64,000 nt of DNA from Thauera chlorobenzoica (GTDB lineage Bacteria; Pseudomonadota; Gammaproteobacteria; Burkholderiales; Rhodocyclaceae), in assembly GCF_001922305.1 (NCBI RefSeq), contig NZ_CP018839.1, positions 1,054,001-1,118,000 of the forward strand. The letters are read 5' to 3'. The translations under genes were made by a program, and so were the position numbers. Shown one piece after another: positions 41,424-49,573 of the stretch. The notes under the pieces are model-generated. The model was not told where the DNA came from, ran no database searches, and saw only the letters and a list, made by a program, of their open reading frames with translations. Every line of letters begins with the position of its first letter. The first letter of the stretch is position 1.

Positions 41424-41432
41424 TTATCCACA
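41424..41432. promoter_or_regulatory. Solitary perfect DnaA box
   Basis: TTATCCACA at 41424-41432 is the exact high-affinity DnaA consensus, with a CTTATCC half-match directly after it. It lies in the 275-bp gap between the divergent miaA and the YqaA-like gene. There is no cluster of boxes and no AT-rich unwinding region, so it is not an origin. Confidence 0.4.
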
Positions 41433-41547
41433 GCTTATCCCGCACCCTGCCCACGGCGCTTGTGGGGAAAACGCCGCGGCGCCGGGCAGCGGTTATCATT
41501 ATGGGTTGCCGGCGAGCGGACTGCTCTTGCCTGGCGTGTCCGGGAGC

Positions 41548-42132
41548 ATGTCCTTGAAGATTTTTTCACCGCTGTATGCGCGCGCGATGAGCTGGTCGCG
41601 GCACCGGCGCGCGCCATGGTTGCTGGGCGGGTTGAGCTTTGCCGAGTCGTCCTTCTTCCCGATTCCACCGGACGTGATGCTGGCGCCGATGAGCCTGGCG
41701 AACCCGCGCCGGGCATGGTGGTTTGCGCTGCTGACAACGCTGGCCTCGGTCGCCGGCGGGCTGTTCGGCTACCTGATCGGCTACTACGCCTTCGATGCGA
41801 TCGAGCCCTGGCTGCGCGCGAGCCGTTACTGGGGCGCCTACGAGCAGGCGGTGGCGTGGTTCGAGGCCTGGGGATTCTGGGCGATCTTCGTCGCCGGGTT
41901 CTCGCCGATTCCGTACAAGGTGTTCACGATCGCCGCCGGGGTGGCCTCGATGGCACTGGCGCCGTTCGCGCTGGCGTCGCTGATCGGGCGCGGGGCGCGG
42001 TTCTTTCTGGTCGCGGGGCTGATGGCCTGGGGCGGGGCGCGGATGGAGGCGGTGCTGCACAGGTACGTCGATCGCCTGGGCTGGGCGGCGGTCGGGGCGG
42101 TGCTGATCGGGGTGCTGATCTACCGGGCCTGA
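41548..42132 (+). CDS. YqaA-like DedA-family membrane protein
   Basis: A 194-residue inner-membrane protein of the SNARE-associated/DedA group, YqaA subtype. Seen: WLLGGLSFAESSFFPIPPDVMLAPMSLANP (re-entrant loop with Glu and Pro), VAGGLFGYLIGYYAFDAIEPW, and FSPIPYKVFTIAAGVASMALAPFALASLIGRGARFFLVAGLM. DedA proteins recycle polyprenyl and phospholipid carriers in the membrane; whether this subtype does is inference. The start at 41548 is chosen for the CGGGAG Shine-Dalgarno. Confidence 0.85.
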   Translation: MSLKIFSPLYARAMSWSRHRRAPWLLGGLSFAESSFFPIPPDVMLAPMSLANPRRAWWFALLTTLASVAGGLFGYLIGYYAFDAIEPWLRASRYWGAYEQAVAWFEAWGFWAIFVAGFSPIPYKVFTIAAGVASMALAPFALASLIGRGARFFLVAGLMAWGGARMEAVLHRYVDRLGWAAVGAVLIGVLIYRA

Positions 42133-42170
42133 GCCGGCCCGGGGGCTGGCGGGGCAGCGGCGGTTTTTGC

Positions 42171-44060
42171 TTACTGGCCGCGCATGAAGAAGCGGTCGAG
42201 CTCGGCCATGCTCAGCTGGGTCCAGGTCGGGCGGCCGTGGTTGCACTGGTCGGCGCGCTCGGTCGCTTCCATGTCGCGCAGCAGGGCGTTCATCTCGGGG
42301 AGCGTGAGCTGGCGGTTGGCGCGCACCGCGCCGTGGCAGGCCATCGTCGCGAGGAGCTCGTTGCGGCGCGCGGTGACCACTTCGGTGCTGGGGTATTCGC
42401 GCAATTCCTGCAGCAGCTGGCGCATCAGTTCGGCCACCGGGGCCGAGGCGAGCAAGGCCGGGACGCTGCGTACCGCCAGTTCCTGCGGGCCGGCGGCGGC
42501 GACATCGAAGCCCATTGCGGTGAGCACTTCGCTGCACTCCTCGGCGGCAGCGATGTCCTTCGCGCTCACCGAGAACACCGCCGGGATCAGCAGGCGCTGC
42601 ACCGCCGGGCGGCCGTCGAGCACGGTCTTGAGCTTTTCGTAGAGGATGCGTTCGTGGGCGGCGTGCATGTCCACCAGGACCAGGCCGGCGGCATTCTGGG
42701 CGAGGATGTAGATGCCGTGCAGCTGGGCGAGGGCGAAGCCGAGCGGAGGCGGACCGTCGGCCGCAGGCAACGGGGCGGCCGACAGTGCGGTGCCGGCGGC
42801 GTGTCGTTCGCCAGCCCGCTGGTTTTCCGATGTGCGGCCCCCTTCGCCGCTTCCATCGGCGGCGGCCGGCATGCCGGCTGCTGCCGTGGCGCTGTGGTCG
42901 GGGCCGGCCAGCGGCGCGGGGCGGGCGCTGGCGGCAAAGTCGAAGTATGCGCGGCTGGCTGGTTCCATCGCCAGCCGGCCCTGCTGCACCGCGGCCGTCG
43001 GCCAGCCGCGCAGCGCCGGGCGGTGGTCTGCCGGCAGGGCATCGGCCGCGGCGCGGTCTTGCGCGGGAGTGGCGCGCGCGGCACCGGACTCGGCCAGGGT
43101 GCGCTTGAGTGCGTGGTAGATGAACTGGTGCACCGCGCGTGCTTCGCGAAAGCGCACCTCGATCTTCGCCGGGTGCACGTTCACATCGACCCCGGCCGGG
43201 TCGATGGCGAGGAACAGCACGTAGGCCGGGTGGCGGCTGCCGTGCACGATGTCGGCGTAGGCTTCGCGCACGGCGTGGGTCAGCAGCTTGTCGCGCACGT
43301 AGCGGCCATTGACGAAGAAGTACTGGGCGTCGCGGCTGGCACGCGAGTACGCCGGCAACGAGACGAAGCCGGTCAGGCGCAGGGGGCCGGCGTCGGCCGC
43401 CACTTCGCGCGCATGCTGAAGGAAGTCGTCGCCCATCAGTGCCGCCACCCGCGCCGCGACCGGGCCGGGCGGCAGGCGGTGGATGACGCGGCCGTTGTGC
43501 GACAGCTGCAGGCCGATGTCGGGCCGCGCCAGGGCGACGCGGCGGAACATGTCGTCGCAATGGGCGTATTCGGTGGCTTCGCGCTTGAGGAACTTGCGCC
43601 GTGCCGGGGTGTTGTAATACAGGTCGGCGACGTCCACCACGGTGCCCTGGTTGAGCGCCGCCGGTGCCAGGCTGCGCTCGTCGCCATCGATGCGCCAGGC
43701 GTGGGCGGCGCCATCGGCGCGGCTGCTGAGGGTGGTGCGCGCCACTGCGGCGATCGCGGCCAGCGCCTCGCCGCGAAACCCCATGGTGGCGACGTGTTCG
43801 AGGTCGTCGAGGCTGGCGATCTTGCTGGTGGCGTGGCGTTCGAGGGCGAGGGCGAGGTCGTCGCGCTCGATGCCGCAGCCGTCGTCGGTGACGCGGATGC
43901 GGCGCACGCCGCCCTGCTCGAGCTGGACCTCGATCGCGCGCGCGCCGGCATCGACGGCGTTCTCCAGCACCTCCTTGAGCACCGATGCCGGGCGGTCGAC
44001 GACCTCGCCGGCGGCGATCTGGTTGATCAGCTGGTCGGGCAGGGGGTGGATGCGGGACAT
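42171..44060 (-). CDS. mutL: DNA mismatch repair protein MutL
   Basis: A 629-residue mismatch-repair ATPase. The N-terminal GHKL domain has ENAVDAGARAIEV, TDDGCGIERDDLALA and MGFRGEALAAIA. After a Pro/Ala-rich linker the C-terminal domain carries the metal-dependent endonuclease motif DMHAAHERILYE (DxHAxxExxxxE), plus ACHGAVRANRQL and CNHGRPTW. This means the protein nicks DNA itself, as expected in bacteria without MutH. The start at 44060 gives the family MSRIHPLPDQLINQIAAGEV. Confidence 0.97.
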   Translation of the reverse strand: MSRIHPLPDQLINQIAAGEVVDRPASVLKEVLENAVDAGARAIEVQLEQGGVRRIRVTDDGCGIERDDLALALERHATSKIASLDDLEHVATMGFRGEALAAIAAVARTTLSSRADGAAHAWRIDGDERSLAPAALNQGTVVDVADLYYNTPARRKFLKREATEYAHCDDMFRRVALARPDIGLQLSHNGRVIHRLPPGPVAARVAALMGDDFLQHAREVAADAGPLRLTGFVSLPAYSRASRDAQYFFVNGRYVRDKLLTHAVREAYADIVHGSRHPAYVLFLAIDPAGVDVNVHPAKIEVRFREARAVHQFIYHALKRTLAESGAARATPAQDRAAADALPADHRPALRGWPTAAVQQGRLAMEPASRAYFDFAASARPAPLAGPDHSATAAAGMPAAADGSGEGGRTSENQRAGERHAAGTALSAAPLPAADGPPPLGFALAQLHGIYILAQNAAGLVLVDMHAAHERILYEKLKTVLDGRPAVQRLLIPAVFSVSAKDIAAAEECSEVLTAMGFDVAAAGPQELAVRSVPALLASAPVAELMRQLLQELREYPSTEVVTARRNELLATMACHGAVRANRQLTLPEMNALLRDMEATERADQCNHGRPTWTQLSMAELDRFFMRGQ

Positions 44061-44212
44061 GGAGCGGGGCCGGAGGCGGAACGGTGCATTATACAAGGGG
44101 CCGGAAACCGGCCCGCGTTCCGCGCCTGCGGTGAACTTTTTCCGATGCGCGCCGGTCCGCCGTCTACAATGCGCCCCGGGCCTGTTCCGCCCTTTTCCCT
44201 CCTCGCCTTCCC

Positions 44213-44869
44213 ATGAAATCCATCGTCATCCTCATCTCCGGCCGCGGCAGCAACATGGAAGCGATCGTGCGCGCCAGGATCCCCGGCGCCCGCATCGCCG
44301 CGGTGATCAGCAACCGGCCCGCGGCCGGCGGGCTGGCCTTCGCCCATGCGCATGGCATCGCCACCGCGGTGGTCGATCACACCGCCCATGCCGAGCGCAC
44401 GGACTTCGATGCCGCGCTGGCGGCCTGCATCGACAGCCATGCGCCCGACCTGGTGGTGCTCGCCGGCTTCATGCGCCTGCTGAGCCCGGCTTTCGTGCAG
44501 CGCTACGAGGGGCGCCTGCTCAACATTCACCCTTCGCTGCTGCCCGCCTTCCCGGGCCTGCATACCCACCGCCAGGCGATCGAAACCGGCGTGCGCGTGC
44601 ATGGCGCCACCGTGCATTTCGTCACCGCCGCGCTCGACAGCGGCCCGATCGTCATCCAGGCGGCGGTGCCGGTGCTGCCGGCCGACGACGAGGCGACGCT
44701 GGCGGCGCGCGTGCTGGCACAGGAGCACCGGATCTACCCGCAGGCGGTGCGCTGGTTCATCGACGGCCGGCTGGTGATCGACGACCGGGGCCGGGTCCGG
44801 GTGCGCGGTGTGCGCCTCGATGAGGCCGGGTGCACGGTGCCGCCGCTCGAGACCGGGGAGGCAGACTGA
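44213..44869 (+). CDS. purN: Phosphoribosylglycinamide formyltransferase
   Basis: Transfers a formyl group from 10-formyl-tetrahydrofolate to GAR in purine synthesis; 218 residues. Seen: MKSIVILISGRGSNMEAI (phosphate loop), the catalytic Asn/His in LLNIHPSLLPAFPGL, and the Asp in HFVTAALDSGPIV. Overlaps the next gene by one base (TGATG), a coupling seen in the purN-DUF3108 pair of related bacteria. Confidence 0.97.
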   Translation: MKSIVILISGRGSNMEAIVRARIPGARIAAVISNRPAAGGLAFAHAHGIATAVVDHTAHAERTDFDAALAACIDSHAPDLVVLAGFMRLLSPAFVQRYEGRLLNIHPSLLPAFPGLHTHRQAIETGVRVHGATVHFVTAALDSGPIVIQAAVPVLPADDEATLAARVLAQEHRIYPQAVRWFIDGRLVIDDRGRVRVRGVRLDEAGCTVPPLETGEAD

Positions 44870-45630
44870 TGCGGTGGCGTGCGCTGGCGGGCCTGCTGCT
44901 GATCGGCGCGGCGGTGCTGGCGATGCCGGTGCGGGCCGCAGCTGCCGAACCGCCCGCGGCAGGCAGCATCGGTTTCGATGTGCATTACGGTGAACGCGGC
45001 TTCAAGGTGGGCGAGGCGCTGCATCAGTGGCACATCGGCGAGACCGGCTACGAACTGCGGCTGAACCTGGAGGCGAGCGGGCTGGCGGGCTTGTTCGGGA
45101 TCCAGTACGAGCAGCGCAGCATCGGCGCCATCGACCGCCACGGCCTGCGCCCCGAGCGCTTCAGCGTCGAGCAGCGCGGGCGCAAACCTGAAAGCGCCCA
45201 TTTCGACTGGGCCGGGGGGCGGGTCAGCATCCGCCGTGGCGACACCGAGCGGCGCTCGGGCGAGATCCGCCCCGGCGACCAGGATGTGCTCAGCCTGTGG
45301 CACCAGGCGCGGCGCGTCGCGCGCTCCGGCAAGACCGCCACTGTGGCGGTGGCGACGAGCAAGAGCCTCAAGCAGGCGACGCTGGAAGTGCTCGGCGAGG
45401 AAGTGCTGGAACTGCCGATCGGTCGCCTCGAGACCGTGCGCATGAGAGCCTACGCCGCGGATGGCGAGCTCGACATCGGCATCTGGTTGTCGCTGGAGCA
45501 CGGGCTGCTGCCGGTGCGCATCCGCATCGAGGATGAAAAGGGCGCGGTGCTCGACCAGCGCGCGGCACGGATCGAGCTCGGTCCCGCTGGCGAGGCTGCC
45601 GGGGCAGGCAAGAATTCGAACAAGAACTGA
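44869..45630 (+). CDS. DUF3108 exported protein
   Basis: A 253-residue protein with an N-terminal signal peptide (MRWRALAGLLLIGAAVLAMPVRAAAA) and a DUF3108 beta-rich domain: GSIGFDVHYGERGFKVGEALHQWHIGETGYELRLNLEASGLAGLFG, DQDVLSLWHQA, and YAADGELDIGIWLSLEHGLLPVRIRIED. It is predicted periplasmic. The function is unknown. It sits between purN and the RNA methyltransferase gene, an order common in betaproteobacteria. Confidence 0.85.
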   Translation: MRWRALAGLLLIGAAVLAMPVRAAAAEPPAAGSIGFDVHYGERGFKVGEALHQWHIGETGYELRLNLEASGLAGLFGIQYEQRSIGAIDRHGLRPERFSVEQRGRKPESAHFDWAGGRVSIRRGDTERRSGEIRPGDQDVLSLWHQARRVARSGKTATVAVATSKSLKQATLEVLGEEVLELPIGRLETVRMRAYAADGELDIGIWLSLEHGLLPVRIRIEDEKGAVLDQRAARIELGPAGEAAGAGKNSNKN

Positions 45631-45640
45631 GCACACGGAT

Positions 45641-46939
45641 ATGAACCGACCGACCAAGACCAAGGCGCCCGAAGGCGCCGTTTCCCGCCCGCTGTTCATC
45701 CACGCCACCCAGGCGCTGGGTGCGGTGCTGGCCTTCGATCACCCGGCCGATGCGGTGCTGTCGCGCCACTTTCGCGACAACCGCGAACTCGGCCATCGCG
45801 ACCGCGGCTTCATCGCCGAGTCGGTCTACGGCGTGCTGCGCCGGCTGCGCTGGCTGCGTCGGCTGGCGGGCGACGAGGCGACGCCGCGGATGCTGCTGCT
45901 GGCCTGGCTGGCGCGCGGCGAAGGCTGGCCGATGCGTAACTTCGAAGGCCTGGCGAGCGCGACCGAGCGCGACTGGGTGGCGACGCTGAAAGCGGCCGAG
46001 GCGGGCGCGATGTCACTCGCCGAGCGCGCCGATCTGCCCGACTGGCTGACCGAGCGCCTGCTCGCGCAGATGAGCGAGGACGAGCTGCTGGCGCTCGCCC
46101 ATGGGCTCAACCGCCCGGCGCCGCTCGACCTGCGGGTGAACCAGCTCAAGGCCGAGCGCGACGCGGTGCTCGCCCGTTTCCAGGCCGATGGTATCGGGGC
46201 GAGCGCGGGGCGGCTGTCGCCGCAGGCGATCCGCCTGGCCGGCAAGCCGGCGCTGCAAAAGCACCCCCTGTTCGTCGACGGCAGCTTCGAGGTGCAGGAC
46301 GAAGGCAGCCAGCTGCTCGGCCTGCTGGTGCAGCCGCGGCGCGGTGAGCTGGTGGTCGATTTCTGCGCCGGCGCCGGCGGCAAGACCTTGCAGCTGGGGG
46401 CGATGATGCGCTCGAGCGGGCGGCTGTACGCCTTCGATGTGTCCGACAAGCGCCTCGCCAAGCTCAAGCCGCGGATGGCGCGCGCCGGCCTGTCGAACGT
46501 GCATCCGGTGCTGATCGCGCACGAGAACGACGCCAAGGTCAAGCGTCTGGCGGGCAAGGCCGACCGCGTGCTGGTCGATGCGCCGTGCACCGGGCTGGGC
46601 ACGCTGCGGCGCAATCCCGACCTGAAGTGGCGCCAGTCGCCCGCCGCGGTCGCCGAAATGACCGCCAAGCAAGGCGCCATCCTCGCTGCCGCCGCGCGCC
46701 TGGTGCGTCCCGGCGGGCGCCTGGTGTATGCGACCTGCAGCCTGCTCGCGGAAGAAAACGACGGCGTGGTCGACGCCTTCCTCGCCGCCCATCCGGAGTT
46801 TCGCGCGTGCTCGGCGCAGGACATCCTGTCCAGGCAGGGGGTCGCACTCGATACCGGCGAGCGTCTGCGCCTGCTGCCGCAGATCCATGACACCGACGGC
46901 TTTTACGCCGCGGTGATGGAGCGCACTGGCGGTGCCTGA
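45641..46939 (+). CDS. RsmB-like RNA m5C methyltransferase
   Basis: A 432-residue SAM-dependent cytosine-5 methyltransferase of the RsmB/NOL1-NOP2-Sun family. A helical N-terminal RNA-binding region precedes the SAM domain: VVDFCAGAGGKTLQLGAMM, the active-site Cys in VDAPCTGLGTLRRNPDLKWR, and the second Cys in YATCSLLAEEND. It may modify 16S rRNA C967 or act as a paralogue, since the N-terminal NusB-like part is weak. The ATG at 45641 is chosen; the frame is open further upstream. Confidence 0.85.
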   Translation: MNRPTKTKAPEGAVSRPLFIHATQALGAVLAFDHPADAVLSRHFRDNRELGHRDRGFIAESVYGVLRRLRWLRRLAGDEATPRMLLLAWLARGEGWPMRNFEGLASATERDWVATLKAAEAGAMSLAERADLPDWLTERLLAQMSEDELLALAHGLNRPAPLDLRVNQLKAERDAVLARFQADGIGASAGRLSPQAIRLAGKPALQKHPLFVDGSFEVQDEGSQLLGLLVQPRRGELVVDFCAGAGGKTLQLGAMMRSSGRLYAFDVSDKRLAKLKPRMARAGLSNVHPVLIAHENDAKVKRLAGKADRVLVDAPCTGLGTLRRNPDLKWRQSPAAVAEMTAKQGAILAAAARLVRPGGRLVYATCSLLAEENDGVVDAFLAAHPEFRACSAQDILSRQGVALDTGERLRLLPQIHDTDGFYAAVMERTGGA

Positions 46940-47531
46940 GGCGCGCGGCGCACGCATCGCCGGGCGGGCACTGGCGGTGCGGGGGTTGTGCGCACTGCTG
47001 GCGGTGGCGGCCAGCGCCGGCCTTCAGGCGAGTCAGCGCTTTGCCGCGCGGGGGGAGGTCGAACTCGCGTTCGTCCCCGGTGACGACGCCGAGAAGCTTG
47101 TGCTCGATGTCATCCGCCGCGCCCGGCGCAGCCTCGAGGTGCAGGCCTACGTGTTCACCAGCCAGCCGATCGCCGACGCCATGGTTGCGGCCCATCGCCG
47201 CGGAGTGAAGGTTGAGGTGCTGGCCGATGCGAAGATGAACCGGCAGGGCAAGGGCAAGGCGATTCCGCGCCTGCTCGCCGCCGGGGTGCCGGTGGCGTTC
47301 GAGACCCAGTACGCCGCCGCCCACAACAAGGTGCTGATCGCCGATGCGGAAGGGCCGGGGTGCGCGGTGCTGACCGGCTCCTACAACTTCACCTGGTCGG
47401 CGCGCGAGCGCAATGCCGAAAACCTGCTGGTGCTGCGCGATCATTGTGCACTCGCGCGCGCCTACCGCGACAACTGGCGGCGCCACCGTGCCGAGGCGAC
47501 GCCGGTGAAGTCGCTGCCGTGGCGGCGCTGA
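46932..47531 (+). CDS. Phospholipase D-like (Nuc-type) exported protein
   Basis: A 199-residue protein with a hydrophobic signal-like N-terminus (ALAVRGLCALLAVAASAGLQA) and a single phospholipase D domain holding one HKD motif, HNKVLIADAEG...TGSYNFTWSARERNAEN. One HKD per chain matches the Nuc endonuclease/phosphodiesterase subtype, which dimerises to build the active site. A GTG start overlaps the preceding methyltransferase stop. It is likely periplasmic; the substrate (DNA or lipid) is not known. Confidence 0.85.
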   Translation: MPEARGARIAGRALAVRGLCALLAVAASAGLQASQRFAARGEVELAFVPGDDAEKLVLDVIRRARRSLEVQAYVFTSQPIADAMVAAHRRGVKVEVLADAKMNRQGKGKAIPRLLAAGVPVAFETQYAAAHNKVLIADAEGPGCAVLTGSYNFTWSARERNAENLLVLRDHCALARAYRDNWRRHRAEATPVKSLPWRR

Positions 47532-47595
47532 CGACGCGCAGAACTGGCAGTGACCCGCGTGCGCTGCTGGCCGGCGGGGCGGGGTCGCGCCGGAT

Positions 47596-48039
47596 TCAGC
47601 CGTGGAGGGCGTCGGCCCAGCAGTTCGGCGTTTCGTACAGGCGCACGCGTTCGAGGCGCAGATGGTTGCCGTAGCTGTCGCGGTATGCGGGGTCGAGGAT
47701 GCGGAAGGCTTCGGCTGCCAGGTTCTCCGCGGTGGGGACGACGTCGAGCACCACGGTCTTGTGCCCGGGAAGCGAGGCGAGGAAGTCGAGGACCTTGCGG
47801 TCCTGGCGGTAGACGAGGAAGGCGTGGTCCCAGCGCTCGACCACCAGTGCGTTGGCGATGCGCTTGACGTCGGCGAAGTCCATTACCATGCCGTTGACCG
47901 GCAGGCCGTCGGCATCGATGATTTCGCCCGAGAGGGTGATTTCGAGCGCATAGCGGTGGCCGTGCAGGTGGCGGCACTGGCTGGCATGGTCGGGAATCCG
48001 GTGTCCGGCGTCGAATTCGAGGCGGCGGGTGATGCGCAT
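47596..48039 (-). CDS. queD: 6-carboxytetrahydropterin synthase QueD
   Basis: Forms 6-carboxy-5,6,7,8-tetrahydropterin from dihydroneopterin triphosphate in queuosine synthesis; 147 residues. Zinc ligands lie in FDAGHRIPDH and CRHLHGHRYALEI; the catalytic Cys is in SQCRHLHGH, and VMDFADVKRIANALVVERWDHAFL and PTAENLA complete the fold. It stands alone on the minus strand. The other queuosine genes (queC, queE, queF) are not in the window. Confidence 0.95.
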   Translation of the reverse strand: MRITRRLEFDAGHRIPDHASQCRHLHGHRYALEITLSGEIIDADGLPVNGMVMDFADVKRIANALVVERWDHAFLVYRQDRKVLDFLASLPGHKTVVLDVVPTAENLAAEAFRILDPAYRDSYGNHLRLERVRLYETPNCWADALHG

Positions 48040-48126
48040 GGCGACTCTCGTGAACTGGGCGGCGGATTATATCACCGGCGGTTTCCGGCCGGGCCTGGAG
48101 CGGTTTTGCAAGTCTTTGAGCGAGCG

Positions 48127-49005
48127 ATGAATTCTTCTGTTTCCGGAGAGGGGGCGAGGGCCGCCAGGCTCAGCGTCCGCAACCATGACCGCGATCTTGC
48201 CGGGCTGACCTACGTCTATCCGGTATTGTCGCGGCGGGCTGGCGGGGTCTCGATCGGGATCAACCTGAATCCGAACAATGCCTGCAACTGGCACTGCGCT
48301 TACTGCCAGGTGCCCGGACTGGTGCGCGGCAAGGCTCCAGCGATCGATCTGGCCAGGCTGGAAGACGAACTGCACGGTTTCGTCGATGACCTGCTCCATG
48401 GCGACTGGATGGAGCGCTTCGTTCCCGAAGGCGCGCGGGTGATCCGCGACATCGCCTTTTCCGGCAATGGCGAGCCGACCAGCGCGGTGGAGTTTCCGGA
48501 GGCGGTGGACCGGGTGGCGCGCGTGCGCGAGGCGTTCGGCCTCGCCAGTGCGGCGGTGCCGTTGCGGCTGATCACCAACGGCAGCCTGATGGCGCAGGCC
48601 CGAGTGCAGGAGGGCGTGCGTCGGCTCGCGCAGGCAGGGGGTGAGGTGTGGTTCAAGGTCGATGGCGGCAGCGCTGCGGTGATCAAGCGTATCAACGGGG
48701 TGCGGCTGGAGCCGGCTGCGGTCGCGCGCAACCTGGCGTGCTGTGCGCAGCTGTGCCCTACCTGGGTGCAAACCTGCATGTTCCGCTGGAACGGCGCAGC
48801 CCCCACGACCGGGGAGATCGACGCCTACCTCGCGCTGCTCGAGGCGGCTGGTATCGACAGGCTGGAGGGTGTGCTGCTGTATGGCATCGCCCGCCCGTCG
48901 ATGCAGCCGGAAGCGGTGCATCTGGCGCCGCTGAGTGCGGTCGAACTGGAAGCGATCGGGGATCGGATCGAAAAAAAGGGGCTGACGGTTCGCGTCAGCC
49001 CCTGA
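48127..49005 (+). CDS. Radical SAM protein (COG0731-like)
   Basis: A 292-residue radical SAM enzyme. The iron-sulfur cluster motif CxxxCxxC is in NACNWHCAYCQVPG; SAM-binding GEPTSAVEFPEAV and the strand with LRLITNGSLMAQ follow. It resembles the COG0731 wyosine-type Fe-S oxidoreductases in its motif arrangement. It is not QueE, which is shorter with a different cluster spacing. It lies divergently beside queD, but a link to queuosine is not shown. The substrate is unknown. Confidence 0.78.
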   Translation: MNSSVSGEGARAARLSVRNHDRDLAGLTYVYPVLSRRAGGVSIGINLNPNNACNWHCAYCQVPGLVRGKAPAIDLARLEDELHGFVDDLLHGDWMERFVPEGARVIRDIAFSGNGEPTSAVEFPEAVDRVARVREAFGLASAAVPLRLITNGSLMAQARVQEGVRRLAQAGGEVWFKVDGGSAAVIKRINGVRLEPAAVARNLACCAQLCPTWVQTCMFRWNGAAPTTGEIDAYLALLEAAGIDRLEGVLLYGIARPSMQPEAVHLAPLSAVELEAIGDRIEKKGLTVRVSP

Positions 49006-49020
49006 TGAGCCGGCATGTGC

Positions 49021-49317
49021 TCAGCGCTCCTTGCGCTTGCTGCGCGCTTCCTTCTTTAGCGTCTTGTACAGCTCCGGGTTCGTCGTCTTGAGATACTCTG
49101 CAACTTCGACATCGTCGCGCTTGACCTTGTTGATGTCGATCTGCTCGACGTGGACCAGGCGGAGCAGCGCCTGCACCGGGCGGGGGATGTTGCGGCCGCT
49201 TTCGTAGCGGGACCCGCCGCTCTGGGTGACGCCGATCTTCGACCAGAACTGGGACTGATTCAGGCCCAGCTTCCGGCGGATTTCGCGGACGTCCAGTTTT
49301 TCGGTAGCTTTCATCAT
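49021..49317 (-). CDS. Small XRE-type transcriptional regulator
   Basis: A 98-residue DNA-binding protein with a Cro/CI-type helix-turn-helix (LDVREIRRKLGLNQSQFWSKIGVTQSGGSRYESGRNIP, about residues 8-45) and a basic C-terminal tail (KTLKKEARSKRKER). The ATG at 49317 with AGGA upstream is chosen. Its promoter region holds a 20-bp perfect palindrome (49387-49406), which suggests autoregulation. It is convergent with the radical SAM gene and divergent from lysC. Confidence 0.8.
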   Translation of the reverse strand: MMKATEKLDVREIRRKLGLNQSQFWSKIGVTQSGGSRYESGRNIPRPVQALLRLVHVEQIDINKVKRDDVEVAEYLKTTNPELYKTLKKEARSKRKER

Positions 49318-49386
49318 CGTTTCCTCATGTTTGCGCCGGCGATGCCTTGGGGAATGAGGCGCCATCCGCACAGCCGCTACGTTTTT

Positions 49387-49406
49387 CCTATGACTTAAGT
49401 CATAGG
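49387..49406. promoter_or_regulatory. 20-bp palindromic operator candidate
   Basis: CCTATGACTTAAGTCATAGG is a perfect 20-bp palindrome. On the minus strand it lies just after a promoter formed by TTGTAT (complement of 49439-49444) and TATACT (complement of 49415-49420) with an 18-bp spacer, so it would cover the transcription start of the XRE gene. Confidence 0.65.
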
Positions 49407-49414
49407 GCGTATGA

Positions 49415-49444
49415 AGTATAGATCACTATTCGCTCAACATACAA
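49415..49444 (-). promoter_or_regulatory. Promoter of the XRE regulator gene
   Basis: On the minus strand: -35 TTGTAT (49444-49439), 18-bp spacer, -10 TATACT (49420-49415). Transcription would begin near 49408, at the edge of the 20-bp palindrome. Confidence 0.6.
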
Positions 49445-49573
49445 TATCGATTTTGGCGGTTTTAATGAAACTTGCAAAAAATAACGAAGGCAAGCGTAGT
49501 TTCCGAGGTCGAGCAAAAGTTTCCGCCTTTCGCTAGAATTCCCTGCTTTATCCACTGGCACTTGGATACGACA

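Noticed and set aside
41273..41547. A replication origin, suggested by the perfect DnaA box
   Set aside because: Only one perfect box, no AT-rich region, and no dnaA, dnaN or gidA/parAB neighbours.
48127..49005. QueE, because of the neighbouring queD
   Set aside because: QueE is about 200 residues with a distinctive cluster spacing; this protein has the CxxxCxxC of the wider family and different downstream motifs.
49445..49573. A lysine riboswitch or other leader structure before lysC
   Set aside because: I could not find the conserved lysine-riboswitch core or a terminator/antiterminator pair; the region is simply AT-rich.
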